NCBI RefSeq assembly: GCF_027947595.1
Contig: NZ_CP116257.1
Coordinates: forward strand, 6,446,001-6,510,000
DNA from: Streptomyces lienomycini
GTDB lineage: Bacteria; Actinomycetota; Actinomycetes; Streptomycetales; Streptomycetaceae
Length of the DNA: 64,000 bases
Direction: 5' to 3'
Shown here: piece after piece, positions 54,520 to 64,000 of the stretch
Layout: each line of letters begins with the position of its first letter
Numbering within the stretch: the stretch's first letter is position 1
The notes under the pieces: generated by a model
Told to the model about the DNA's origin: nothing
Databases searched by the model: none
Seen by the model: the letters and a program-made list of their open reading frames with translations, nothing else
Translations under genes and position numbers: made by a program

Positions 54520-54560
54520 CGGGCAGGCCCAGGGTTCCGCAAGAACCCCGAACCTGCCCG
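54520..54560 (-). terminator. leuS terminator
   Basis: A two-part hairpin pairs CGGGCAGG with CCTGCCCG outside and GGGTTC with GAACCC inside. It begins about 127 bases past the leuS stop and before the next gene on the same strand. Confidence 0.7.
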
Positions 54561-54686
54561 TACCGGACCCTGAACCGACCCGTAGGGGACGCCCCCGAGC
54601 ACGCTCAGTGAGCCGAACACCCTGAGGACAGCACGCCGAGCGAGCCGAACGCCCTGGGCACCCCGCTCGGCCCCGCCCTCAACCGC

Positions 54687-57578
<2,892 letters not shown>

Positions 57579-57607
57579 GATCCTCAAAGCTCCATCGATC
57601 GTCTCTG

Positions 57608-57642
57608 CCAGCGGCTGCGACATTCATGACCAGCGGCTGCGA
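57608..57642. repeat. Direct repeat in the leuS leader
   Basis: CCAGCGGCTGCGA occurs twice (57608-57620 and 57630-57642), 22 bases apart, between the leader terminator and the leuS start. Meaning unknown; it could be a binding site or a slippage product. Confidence 0.7.
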
Positions 57643-57655
57643 TTGCCGGGAAATG

Positions 57656-57680
57656 AAAAATCCCCTCGCACAGGAGGGGA
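57656..57680 (-). terminator. Intrinsic terminator in the leuS leader (attenuator)
   Basis: On the minus strand TCCCCTC and GAGGGGA form a 7-bp stem with loop CTGTGC, followed at once by five T and then an AT-rich stretch. It is one of few hairpins with a T-run in the window and lies between the leader peptide and leuS, so it should abort transcription unless leucyl-tRNA is short. Confidence 0.85.
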
Positions 57681-57727
57681 CGCCGCGCCGATTCCGGCCA
57701 CCGGACTACGACCGGGGTCGGGACTGA

Positions 57728-57766
57728 TCAGCGCGGCTCGCTAAGCAGAAGGCGTACGGCACGCAT
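57728..57766 (-). CDS. leuS leader peptide
   Basis: A 12-residue frame, MRAVRLLLSEPR, with three consecutive leucine codons (CTT CTG CTT), lies about 150 bases before leuS. TACCCT six bases before its ATG gives a leaderless start. Its last codons (GCCGCGC) can pair with GCGCGGC just before the terminator stem, which could form an alternative structure when ribosomes are fast or stalled. The peptide and the terminator together make an attenuator very likely; the pairing scheme is inference. Confidence 0.75.
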   Translation of the reverse strand: MRAVRLLLSEPR

Positions 57767-57772
57767 GGCGTC

Positions 57773-57778
57773 AGGGTA
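57773..57778 (-). promoter_or_regulatory. -10 box of the leuS leader transcript
   Basis: TACCCT reads toward leuS and ends six bases before the leader ATG, which predicts transcription starting at that A. No good -35 box is seen. Confidence 0.45.
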
Positions 57779-57873
57779 CCGCAGTCGTCGATCGGGCCGC
57801 GACGGGCTTCCGCCCACCGGAATGCGGGGCGCGGAACCCGGAACCCGGAGCCACGTCTGAACGAAGGTCAAAG

Positions 57874-57888
57874 GTTACTTCGCGTAAC
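57874..57888. promoter_or_regulatory. Inverted repeat in the leuS/cytochrome-b-like promoter region
   Basis: GTTAC and GTAAC flank TTCGC, in an AT-rich stretch (57870-57960) unlike its surroundings. The divergent leuS leader and the cytochrome-b-like gene both start nearby; the repeat could be an operator. Apart from the leader elements, this repeat and the AT-rich stretch, I see nothing else in 57579-58105. Confidence 0.35.
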
Positions 57889-58105
57889 GACTGCTAAAGG
57901 ACATCATCACGAGCAGACTGTCGTTTGATAACAACGCAATAACTCAAACCTCGTACTCGCGGGTATGGCGCCACTTAGAGTGCGGCAGCGGGACCGCTTT
58001 CCCGAACCGCTCCGGAGTCGCCCCCATGAACCCTCCCCCGATCCACCCCCGCGACGACAGCTCACCGCCGTCCCTCACGTCCCTGACGCGGGGAGGTCTG
58101 TCGGC

Positions 58106-58936
58106 ATGACGAACGACAGCACGGTGGACGACACGTTCGCCCAGTTCCTGGACTTCGGCGCCGGCGTCCTCTCCCTCGTCCTCCTCAGCTGCTCGGTGAT
58201 CTGGGGTCTGCTCGCCCAGGACCGGATCGTCCTCGACACCCGGCAGCGGATCCTGGCCCAGGCGGTGCACCGGACCACCGCGGTCGCCTCGGTCGTGTTC
58301 CTGCTGGTCCACATCGTGGTGAAGCTGGTGCTCGACCACACCACCTGGGTCGCCGCGATCCTCCCGTTCGGGCTCCTGGCCACGGACGACGAGGAGTTCG
58401 GCGGCCGGGCCGTCCTCATCGGCTTCGGCACCCTGGCCAGCATGCTCATGATCTTCGTGGGCGTCACCGGCGCCCTGCGTAACCGCTTCGCCTCCCCGGC
58501 TCCCGTGGCCGCCCGCTGGCGGGCCATGCACATGCTGGCCTACCCGGCGTGGTGCCTGGCCCTGCTGCACGGGCTCTACGCGGGTCGCGCGGCGAAGCCG
58601 CTCTTCACCGTCCTGTACGCCCTGTCGGTGCTCGGCGTCATGGGGGCTCTGGCGCTGCGCGCGGCGCCCCGCCCGGTCAAGCGCAAGGTCGCCGACCGGA
58701 TCACGGGGCTCCTCGGAACCGGGGAGCGGCCGGTTCGCGAGGAGTGGGCGGAGAGGAGAGACACCTCCGCCCTGCCGGGCCACGAGCGGGCCGGGGCCCC
58801 GCGCTCGCGCGGCGCGTCCCCGTCCGCCCCGCTGTACGAACCGGCGGAGCGCCTCACCTCCCCGGAGCCCGCGGGCGGCTTCGCGGCGGCCTACCGTGCG
58901 GTGTCCGGCCCCTCGGGCGCCCCCGGCCGCCGCTGA
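58106..58936 (+). CDS. Cytochrome-b-like integral membrane protein, frame broken near end
   Basis: A 276-residue product from ATG 58106 (GGGAGG upstream). Six hydrophobic segments are visible, for example FGAGVLSLVLLSCSVIWGLL, VASVVFLLVHIVVKLVL and MHMLAYPAWCLALLHGLY; histidines in the second and fifth (HRTTAV...LLVHI, MHMLAYP...LLHG) could bind heme, as in cytochrome b/ferric-reductase-like proteins. The frame ends at 58936 in a Pro/Gly tail, but the adjacent frame continues as a coding-like tail to the NuoF-like gene. Losing one C in the run at 58919-58923 would explain the break. It probably serves electron transfer with the next gene product. Confidence 0.75.
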   Translation: MTNDSTVDDTFAQFLDFGAGVLSLVLLSCSVIWGLLAQDRIVLDTRQRILAQAVHRTTAVASVVFLLVHIVVKLVLDHTTWVAAILPFGLLATDDEEFGGRAVLIGFGTLASMLMIFVGVTGALRNRFASPAPVAARWRAMHMLAYPAWCLALLHGLYAGRAAKPLFTVLYALSVLGVMGALALRAAPRPVKRKVADRITGLLGTGERPVREEWAERRDTSALPGHERAGAPRSRGASPSAPLYEPAERLTSPEPAGGFAAAYRAVSGPSGAPGRR

Positions 58937-59340
58937 CGGCCGACCCGGCCGCGTCGGCCCCGCCGTCCCCGGACAGGTGGCCCACCGAGGCGATGCCCCT
59001 CGTGGACGGCGGCGGCAGCACCTCGGGCAGCTGGCCCATACCCTCGCCGCCGCCGGTCGGAGAGGCCCCCCGGTCGGTCTACGACCCGCTGGGCGACACG
59101 GGGCACACCATCCCCGTCCACGGCGCCCCGGACACCTCGGCGCACTCCTCGGGCTACGGCTCGAGTGACGTGTACGACACACGTGAGACGAACGCGGTGT
59201 ACGACGCGTATTACCCCGACGACAGGTACAACAGCGGTCCCACCCCCGAACCAACCCCCGGTGCGCCGTCGTCGTCCCACGACTTCGACGCACCGGGTTC
59301 CGGTGAACCCTGGAACACGCCTTCCGGAGGCTTTAATTGA
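58924..59340 (+). pseudogene. Out-of-frame C-terminal tail of the cytochrome-b-like gene
   Basis: In the next frame the sequence reads WPTEAMPLVDGGGSTSGSW and ends GEPWNTPSGGFN, overlapping the start of the NuoF-like gene. These residues match what I remember as the conserved disordered tail of this protein in other Streptomyces. Either a one-base deletion or a sequencing error separates it from the main frame; an independent gene from ATG 58993 is less likely. Confidence 0.6.
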
Positions 59341-60947
59341 ACGAGGCCCTGCCCGACGTCCCGGAGGTCCGCGTGGTCGGGCTTCCCCAGCTCACGTCGG
59401 GCTTCGACCTTGTCGAGCGGCTGGATCTGCCGATGCACCTCAAGGTGCACGGTCCGCTCGAACCGCTGGGCGGGGAGCAGCTCGCGCAGCTCTCCGAACG
59501 CATCAACCTGAAGGGCCGCGGCGGCGCGGGCTTCCCCTTCCACAAGAAGCTGCGCTCGGTCGCCGAGGCGGCGATCAAGCGCGGTGTGCGGCCGGTCGTG
59601 GTCGTCAACGGCAGCGAGGACGAGCCGGCCTGCCGCAAGGACACGGTGCTGATCAACCGTGCCCCGCACCTGATCCTGGACGGCGCGCTGCTGTGCGCCG
59701 AGGCGATGGGCGCCCGCACGCTGGTCATCGGGGTCACCCGCGAGTCCACGCAGCGCTCCATGGAGGCGGCCCTCGCCGAGCGCGGTCTGAGCAACGGGCG
59801 CCGGTCCGCCCTCCGCGCGCGCGTGCAGCGCAACCCGGTGCGCATGGTCACCGGCGCGGCGGCGTCGCTGGTCCGCTCCATCGACGGCGGCCCGGCGATC
59901 CCGCCCGGCCGCAAGGTCAGCGCCTCCCGCAGCGGCGTCGGCGGCGCACCGACCCTGCTGTCCAACGCCGAGACCTTCGCCCAGCTGGCGATCGCCGCCC
60001 GCATCGGCCCGGAGCGCTACGGCCACACCGGGCTGTACGACGAGCCGGGCACCGTGATGCTCACGGTCTCCGGCGCGGTGGCCCGCCCGATGGTGATCGA
60101 GGTCCCGACGGGTGTGCCGCTGCGCTACGTCCTCCAGTTGGCGGGCGCCCCGCCGGTGCCGCAGGGCGTGCTGACGGGCGGCTACCACGGCAAGTGGATC
60201 GACGCGGCGACCGTCGACGAGGCGATCGTCTCCCGCAACTCCCTGCAGCAGGTGGGCGGCTCGCTCGGCGCGGGCGCGATCCTGCCGATCGGTCAGGACA
60301 CCTGCCCGCTGGGCGAGTCGCTGCGGGTGGCGCAGTGGCTGGCCGAGGAGAGCGCGGGCCAGTGCGGCCCCTGCTACCTGGGACTGCCGGCCGCCGCGCG
60401 GGGCCTGGAGGACATCCTGAACGGCGGTGGTCCGGCCGCCCTGGAGGCGGTCAGGCAGGTCGCGAGGAACGTGAAGCGGCGCGGCGCCTGCTCGCACCCG
60501 GACGGCTCGGCGATGTTCCTGGAGTCGACCGTCGAGGCGTTCACGGACGACCTGGCCGCACATGTCCTCGGCAACGGCTGCGGACGGCCCGTGGAGGGCG
60601 TCCTGCCGCTCTTCGAGGGGGGCGGGGGCCCCACCGGCATCCCGGGAGGCGGAGAGGAGAACGGCCCCAGCCGCCAGAAGATCTTCGTCGACTGGACGCT
60701 GTGCCGGGGCCACGGGCTGTGCGCGGACATCCTGCCGGAGGTCTTCCAGCTCGGCGCCGACGGCTTCCCGACCGTCGCGCAGGCCGAGGTGCCGCGTTTC
60801 GCGGAGGCCAAGGCGGTGCGGGCGGTGCGCCGCTGCCCGGCGCTGGCGCTGCGCATCGAGGAGGACACCCGCGCGCAGGCGCCGTCCTCGCGCGCCCACC
60901 TGCCGGTGCTGTCCCAGGGCCGCGGACGCCGGGCGCTCGGCCGCTGA
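59337..60947 (+). CDS. NuoF-like FMN/Fe-S protein fused to a ferredoxin domain
   Basis: A 536-residue cytoplasmic protein. LKGRGGAGFPFHKKL (NADH/FMN-binding glycine loop, near residue 58) and VVNGSEDEPACRKD are complex I 51-kDa marks, followed by an SLBB domain (EVPTGVPLRYVLQLAGAP) and the Fe-S domain (GQCGPCYLGL, then RRGACSHPDG). The last 90 residues are a small ferredoxin of the actinobacterial single-cluster type (DWTLCRGHGLCADILPEVF, RRCPALAL). TTG 59337 is used; GGAGG lies eight bases upstream. Gene order suggests it feeds electrons from NAD(P)H or ferredoxin to the cytochrome-b-like membrane protein. Not part of a nuo operon. Confidence 0.88.
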   Translation: MNEALPDVPEVRVVGLPQLTSGFDLVERLDLPMHLKVHGPLEPLGGEQLAQLSERINLKGRGGAGFPFHKKLRSVAEAAIKRGVRPVVVVNGSEDEPACRKDTVLINRAPHLILDGALLCAEAMGARTLVIGVTRESTQRSMEAALAERGLSNGRRSALRARVQRNPVRMVTGAAASLVRSIDGGPAIPPGRKVSASRSGVGGAPTLLSNAETFAQLAIAARIGPERYGHTGLYDEPGTVMLTVSGAVARPMVIEVPTGVPLRYVLQLAGAPPVPQGVLTGGYHGKWIDAATVDEAIVSRNSLQQVGGSLGAGAILPIGQDTCPLGESLRVAQWLAEESAGQCGPCYLGLPAAARGLEDILNGGGPAALEAVRQVARNVKRRGACSHPDGSAMFLESTVEAFTDDLAAHVLGNGCGRPVEGVLPLFEGGGGPTGIPGGGEENGPSRQKIFVDWTLCRGHGLCADILPEVFQLGADGFPTVAQAEVPRFAEAKAVRAVRRCPALALRIEEDTRAQAPSSRAHLPVLSQGRGRRALGR

Positions 60948-60960
60948 GGCCACGGACGCC

Positions 60961-60993
60961 GAAACCCCCCGGATCAGGGATCCGGGGGGTTTC
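60961..60993. terminator. Bidirectional terminator between nuoF-like gene and tRNA-Ala
   Basis: A perfect 15-bp stem (GAAACCCCCCGGATC and its complement) closes on three bases, with AAA/TTT ends on both sides. It can stop the NuoF-like transcript and the tRNA transcript arriving from the other side. Confidence 0.85.
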
Positions 60994-61002
60994 ATTGAAC
61001 TG

Positions 61003-61075
61003 TGGAGCTAAGGAGAATTGAACTCCTGACCTCCTGCATGCCATGCAGGCGCTCTACCAACTGAGCTATAGCCCC
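61003..61075 (-). tRNA. tRNA-Ala (GGC)
   Basis: A 73-base cloverleaf on the minus strand. The acceptor arm is GGGGCTA/TAGCTCC with discriminator A; the anticodon arm CCTGC-ATGGCAT-GCAGG gives anticodon GGC, reading GCC, the main alanine codon here. The 3' CCA is not encoded. It is identical to the copy at 61812-61884. Confidence 0.97.
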
Positions 61076-61200
61076 TTGTTGTCCGCCGCCCGGTCTCCCC
61101 GGCGGCGACGCCAACATTACACGGTCGACCGGGCACAACACCAAATCGTTTCCGCTTCGCCCGCTTCGCCCTCTTGCGGGCTCGTCACGCCGTCACGCCG

Positions 61201-61434
61201 TCACGCCGTCACGAAGGAGTAGAACCGCTTGAGCGTGCAGTGCTCCTCCAGGAGCCGGCCGTAGATCGGCTCGCCCTCGAGTTCGCGGTACGTCTCGATG
61301 GGGTCGCCCTTTATGATCAGCGCCCGCGCGCACTCCTCGCACCAGTACTGGTAGTCGGGGTTCAGGGGTTCCATGTCGCGCACGATGGGCGTGCCGCTGC
61401 CGCACCAGTCGCACTTTCGCCTGTGTGCACCCAT
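61201..61434 (-). CDS. Small zinc-ribbon-like protein
   Basis: A 77-residue protein, MGAHRRKCDWCGSGTPIVRD at the start, with two cysteine pairs (CDWC and CEEC) likely to bind zinc, and a charged C terminus. ATG 61434 follows the stop of the upstream small gene by three bases, so the two are one operon. Function unknown. It lies between two identical tRNA-Ala genes. Confidence 0.75.
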   Translation of the reverse strand: MGAHRRKCDWCGSGTPIVRDMEPLNPDYQYWCEECARALIIKGDPIETYRELEGEPIYGRLLEEHCTLKRFYSFVTA

Positions 61435-61437
61435 CGA

Positions 61438-61611
61438 TCAGCTCCAGCTGTGGCCGCAGGCCGTGCACACGTAAGAGATTCCGCCGTTGTCGCCGAGGAC
61501 CTGGGCCACGTGCCCGGAACCGCAGGAGGGGCAGCTGAGACGGGTGGCCGTGTTCCTCGCCACCGCTCCGCCGAGGAGGTGGCCGACCTCCTCGAGGATG
61601 CTCCCAGGCAT
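61438..61611 (-). CDS. Tiny zinc-ribbon protein
   Basis: A 57-residue protein, MPGSILEEVGHLLGGAVARN then cysteines in LSCPSCGSGHV and YVCTACGHSWS, a complete C2-C2 zinc ribbon ending in Trp-Ser. GGAGTGGCG lies before ATG 61611. The gene is followed after three bases by the other small zinc-ribbon gene. Ribbons like this occur in RNA- or DNA-binding adaptors; function unknown. Confidence 0.75.
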   Translation of the reverse strand: MPGSILEEVGHLLGGAVARNTATRLSCPSCGSGHVAQVLGDNGGISYVCTACGHSWS

Positions 61612-61767
61612 CGCCACTCCCTCCCGTCGGGTCGCGGTCCCTTCCGGCCGTTTGATTCTGCCACGACCGGGCCAATACGGTCAGCGACGCCTCAGTACCG
61701 TTCCGGACACGGAGTTCCACCGGTCTATACGCCTGTGGAACGCCTGTTGCTCAAGTGGACGCAGACG

Positions 61768-61797
61768 AAAAATCCCGCCCCCCGAAGGGGACGGGAT
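61768..61797 (-). terminator. Intrinsic terminator of the second tRNA-Ala
   Basis: On the minus strand ATCCCGTCCCC and GGGGGGCGGGAT pair around TTC(G), followed by five T. It begins 14 bases after the tRNA 3' end. Confidence 0.8.
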
Positions 61798-61811
61798 TCG
61801 TCCGTGGGCTG

Positions 61812-61884
61812 TGGAGCTAAGGAGAATTGAACTCCTGACCTCCTGCATGCCATGCAGGCGCTCTACCAACTGAGCTATAGCCCC
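61812..61884 (-). tRNA. tRNA-Ala (GGC), second identical copy
   Basis: A 73-base cloverleaf identical to that at 61003-61075, same strand, anticodon GGC, CCA not encoded. The copies are 736 bases apart and each has its own terminator. Confidence 0.97.
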
Positions 61885-62009
61885 TGGTGCCACGCGACCC
61901 GGGCCGCATGGTCCTCTTCGTTCGTTCCGCTCGGCGGGGCGAACAAGAAGAACTTTAGCCTGCGACCTGCCGGAAAGTGAAATCCGGGTCCCGGGCCCGC
62001 CGGGGCGGC

Positions 62010-62681
62010 TCAGTCGTCGTCGCCGAGCACCGGTTCCGGCAGCGTGCCGGCGTTGTGCTCGAGCAGCCGCCAGCCGCGGGCGCCCTCGCCGAGGACGGAC
62101 CAGCAGCAGTTGGTGAGGCCGCCGAGGCTCTCCCAGCTGTGCGGCTCCAGGCCGAGCAGGCGGCCGATGGTGGTGCGGATCGTGCCACCGTGGCTGACCA
62201 CGACGAGGGTGCCGTCCTCGGCGAGCTTCTCGGCGTGCCGGAGGACCACCGGGGCGGCACGGTCGGCGACCTCGGTCTCCAGCTCGCCGCCGCCGCGACG
62301 CACGGGCTCGCCGCGCTTCCAGGCCGCGTACTCGTCGCCGTACCGGGCGATGATCTCCTCGTGGGTCAGGCCCTGCCAGGCGCCCGCGTAGGTCTCCCGC
62401 AGGCCCTCCTCCAGGGTGACCTGGAGGCCGGTGAGCACGGCCAGCTCGGCGGCCGTGTTCGCGGCGCGTGCGAGGTCGGAGGCCACGATCGCGTCGGGCC
62501 CCAGGTGCACCAGCAGCTGGGCCGCGCGGCGGGCCTGGGCGACGCCGGTCCCGGTCAGCTCGACGTCCGTGCTGCCCTGGAAGCGGCGCTCCACGTTCCA
62601 CGCGGTCTGGCCGTGCCGCCAGAGGATGATCCGCCGGCCGCGACCCGGCTTCTGGGCCGTCACCTCACCGGTGGCGCTCAT
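62010..62681 (-). CDS. Histidine phosphatase / phosphoglycerate-mutase-family protein
   Basis: A 223-residue protein with the RHG signature LWRHGQTAWN (Arg22, His23), VASDLARAANTA, and VVVSHGGTIRTTIGRLL with the second catalytic His. In actinobacteria a homologue next to rsfS is annotated phosphoglycerate mutase or glucosyl-3-phosphoglycerate phosphatase; which one is not readable. Its ATG overlaps the rsfS stop (ATGA), so both are made from one operon. Confidence 0.9.
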   Translation of the reverse strand: MSATGEVTAQKPGRGRRIILWRHGQTAWNVERRFQGSTDVELTGTGVAQARRAAQLLVHLGPDAIVASDLARAANTAAELAVLTGLQVTLEEGLRETYAGAWQGLTHEEIIARYGDEYAAWKRGEPVRRGGGELETEVADRAAPVVLRHAEKLAEDGTLVVVSHGGTIRTTIGRLLGLEPHSWESLGGLTNCCWSVLGEGARGWRLLEHNAGTLPEPVLGDDD

Positions 62682-63124
62682 CGCCAGTCCTCGTCGGTCC
62701 GCGTCGCCTCCTCGGCGGCCTGGAGCTTGGCGTGCTCCTCCGCCTTGCCGCGGGTCTCCTTGGCGTCGGTGGGCAGCTCCAGCTCGGGGCAGTCCTTCCA
62801 CAGCCGCTCCAGGGCGTAGAAGACGCGCTCCTCGCTGTGCTGGACGTGGACGACGATGTCGACGTAGTCGAGCAGGACCCAGCGGGCCTCGCGGTCGCCC
62901 TCGCGGCGCACCGGCTTGGCGCCCAGCTCCTTGTTCAGCCGCTCCTCGATCTCGTCGACGATCGACTTGACCTGGCGGTCGTTGGGCGCGGAGGCCAGCA
63001 GGAAGGCGTCCGTGATCGACAGCACGTCGCTGACGTCGTAGGCGATGATGTCGTGCGCGAGCTTGTCGGCCGCCGCCTGGGCGGCGGCGTTGATGAGTTC
63101 GATGGAGCGGTCGGTCGCGGTCAC
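62678..63124 (-). CDS. rsfS: Ribosome silencing factor RsfS
   Basis: A 148-residue protein of the Iojap/RsfS fold (DIIAYDVSDVLSITDAFLLASAPNDRQVKSI is the core, ending with the WVLLDYVDIVVHVQHSEERVFY strand pair; both shown here only as landmarks DVSDVLSITDAFLLAS and LLDYVDIVVHVQHSEE). It binds L14 of the 50S subunit and blocks subunit joining in starvation. GTG 63124 is the family start. Downstream it couples to the phosphatase gene. Confidence 0.95.
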   Translation of the reverse strand: MTATDRSIELINAAAQAAADKLAHDIIAYDVSDVLSITDAFLLASAPNDRQVKSIVDEIEERLNKELGAKPVRREGDREARWVLLDYVDIVVHVQHSEERVFYALERLWKDCPELELPTDAKETRGKAEEHAKLQAAEEATRTDEDWR

Positions 63125-63221
63125 TGCCTGGCTTTCGGGTCGGCGGTCGGTTGACCTCAAGGGTCTCACGACCGCCGACGGCGGCCCACGCGACGATCGC
63201 CCAGGCGACGATCGCCCGCCG

Positions 63222-64000
63222 CTACGACGCCGGCTTGTAGTCCTGGCCGAGGACCACCGAGACCCGCGCGTTCGAGGAGACCTTCCCCTGGGAGACGGAG
63301 TCGGCGGACAGGCCGAGGGTCTTGGCGACCTGGACGGCGTTCTCCTTGTCGGCGGCCTCCGCGTAGACGACCTCCGAGGTGGCCTCGGTGCCGGAGGCGG
63401 TGCCGCCCGACACGAAGGTGAAGCCGCCGTTGAGGAGGACGACGCGGGCCTTGCCGGTGCGGTCCTCCTCGCCGGTGGCGTTGCGGACCCAGACGCTGAC
63501 GGCGGCGTCCTTGTCGGGGCTCTTGGCGGTGCCGCCGAGGACGTCCTTGACGACGCTGTCACTGGCCTCGGCGCTGAGCCCGCCGTCGTCCTGGACCGGC
63601 AGCAGCGCGGTCTTGAAGTCGCCGCCCTTGGCGCGGTCGGAGAGCCCGGCGAGGAAGGTGCCGAGGTCCTTCTCGGTCAGCGGCGGGTCGAGGATCATGC
63701 CCAGGGTCTGGACGGTGGTCGTCGCGGCCTGCGGATCGGAGGACAGCTTGCGCAGCACCCCCTGCACGACCTGCCCGAACCGCTGCAGTTGCGCGTTCGC
63801 GTCCTCGCCCTTGGCGCTGTAGGTGGCGTAGGCGACGGCCATCTTGCCGCTGAGGGTCTGGCCCTCACCCTTGTGCACGAGGGGCGCGGCGTCCTTGTCC
63901 TTGGACTCCGGGTCGGGCACGTCGGCGTCGGTGTCGACGTCGATGTTGCCGACGAGGTCGACGAGGATCTGGAGGTAGGGCGTGTCCAGGCGCCAGGTGC
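63222..64000 (-). CDS. LCP-family cell-wall ligase, 5' end beyond window
   Basis: The C-terminal 258 residues of a LytR-CpsA-Psr protein. TLSGKMAVAYATYSAKGEDANAQLQRFGQVVQ resembles the LCP core end (shown in part: GKMAVAYATYSAKGED), where a conserved Arg/Glu pair binds the lipid pyrophosphate; the last 100 residues are a LytR_C domain (VWVRNATGEEDRTGKARVVL). LCP enzymes attach teichoic acid or other glycopolymers to peptidoglycan outside the membrane. The start lies beyond 64000. It is upstream of rsfS on the same strand, as in many actinobacteria. Confidence 0.88.
   Translation of the reverse strand, partial: TWRLDTPYLQILVDLVGNIDVDTDADVPDPESKDKDAAPLVHKGEGQTLSGKMAVAYATYSAKGEDANAQLQRFGQVVQGVLRKLSSDPQAATTTVQTLGMILDPPLTEKDLGTFLAGLSDRAKGGDFKTALLPVQDDGGLSAEASDSVVKDVLGGTAKSPDKDAAVSVWVRNATGEEDRTGKARVVLLNGGFTFVSGGTASGTEATSEVVYAEAADKENAVQVAKTLGLSADSVSQGKVSSNARVSVVLGQDYKPAS

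Noticed and set aside
57579..57780. A T-box riboswitch before leuS
   Set aside because: I found no T-box bulge sequence; the leucine leader peptide and nearby terminator explain the region better.
61003..61884. An integrative element between duplicated tRNA-Ala genes
   Set aside because: The repeat is a complete tRNA rather than its 3' end, only 736 bases separate the copies, and no integrase or excisionase is present.

Overview
The window is high-GC chromosomal DNA of a Streptomyces. The evidence is the codon usage, frequent GTG starts, ATGA overlaps, GGAGG-type ribosome sites, many promoters sitting 6-7 bases before the start codon, and DUF397, XRE/DUF5753 and 'SCO' families. From memory, gene order follows the S. 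coelicolor core chromosome around SCO2524 to SCO2578; no search was possible here.

Positions 1-9.0 kb: two genes of an uncharacterised actinobacterial cassette (SCO2524-type protein, cut by the window edge, and SCO2525-type methyltransferase), a GNAT, a zinc-ribbon TerB-like protein, leuA behind a leucine leader-peptide attenuator, an M4 metalloprotease with its emfourin-type inhibitor gene, and a GH1 glycosidase. Positions 9.1-15.7 kb: phoH-ybeY-corC-mmcQ, a cytidine-deaminase-like protein without its zinc site, a cassette of RsbW-like ATPase, XRE regulator and DUF397 protein, and era.

Positions 15.7-18.0 kb are an accessory pocket of lower GC. Two divergent genes share a short amyloid-type motif: a small Bell-like protein with the motif at its C terminus, and an unknown 451-residue protein with a matching motif near its N terminus. 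A relic of an RHS-type gene lies beside them. This is the best candidate for an undescribed system in the window.

Positions 18.1-31.0 kb: PfkB kinase and glucarate-dehydratase-like enzyme divergent from an MFS transporter across a CRP-like palindrome, adenine deaminase, RNase Z, HIT protein, tricorn protease, a lipoprotein, rsmE and a nitronate-monooxygenase-like enzyme. Positions 31.1-45.5 kb: hrcA-dnaJ under a perfect CIRCE element (with a duplicated dnaJ 3' end), a metallo-beta-lactamase-fold protein, DUF3097, hemW, a multidomain SpoIIE phosphatase, an acyl-CoA ligase, lepA, rpsT and holA.

Positions 45.5-64 kb: a YceI protein, a nitroreductase with a divergent TetR repressor and two operators, comEA-comEC, DegV, leuS behind a second leucine leader peptide and a clear intrinsic terminator, a cytochrome-b-like membrane gene with an apparent frameshift next to a NuoF-ferredoxin fusion, two identical tRNA-Ala(GGC) genes around two tiny zinc-ribbon genes, a phosphoglycerate-mutase-family gene, rsfS, and the end of an LCP cell-wall ligase gene. 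Leucine supply (leuA) and charging (leuS) both appear controlled by leucine-codon translation in leader peptides.
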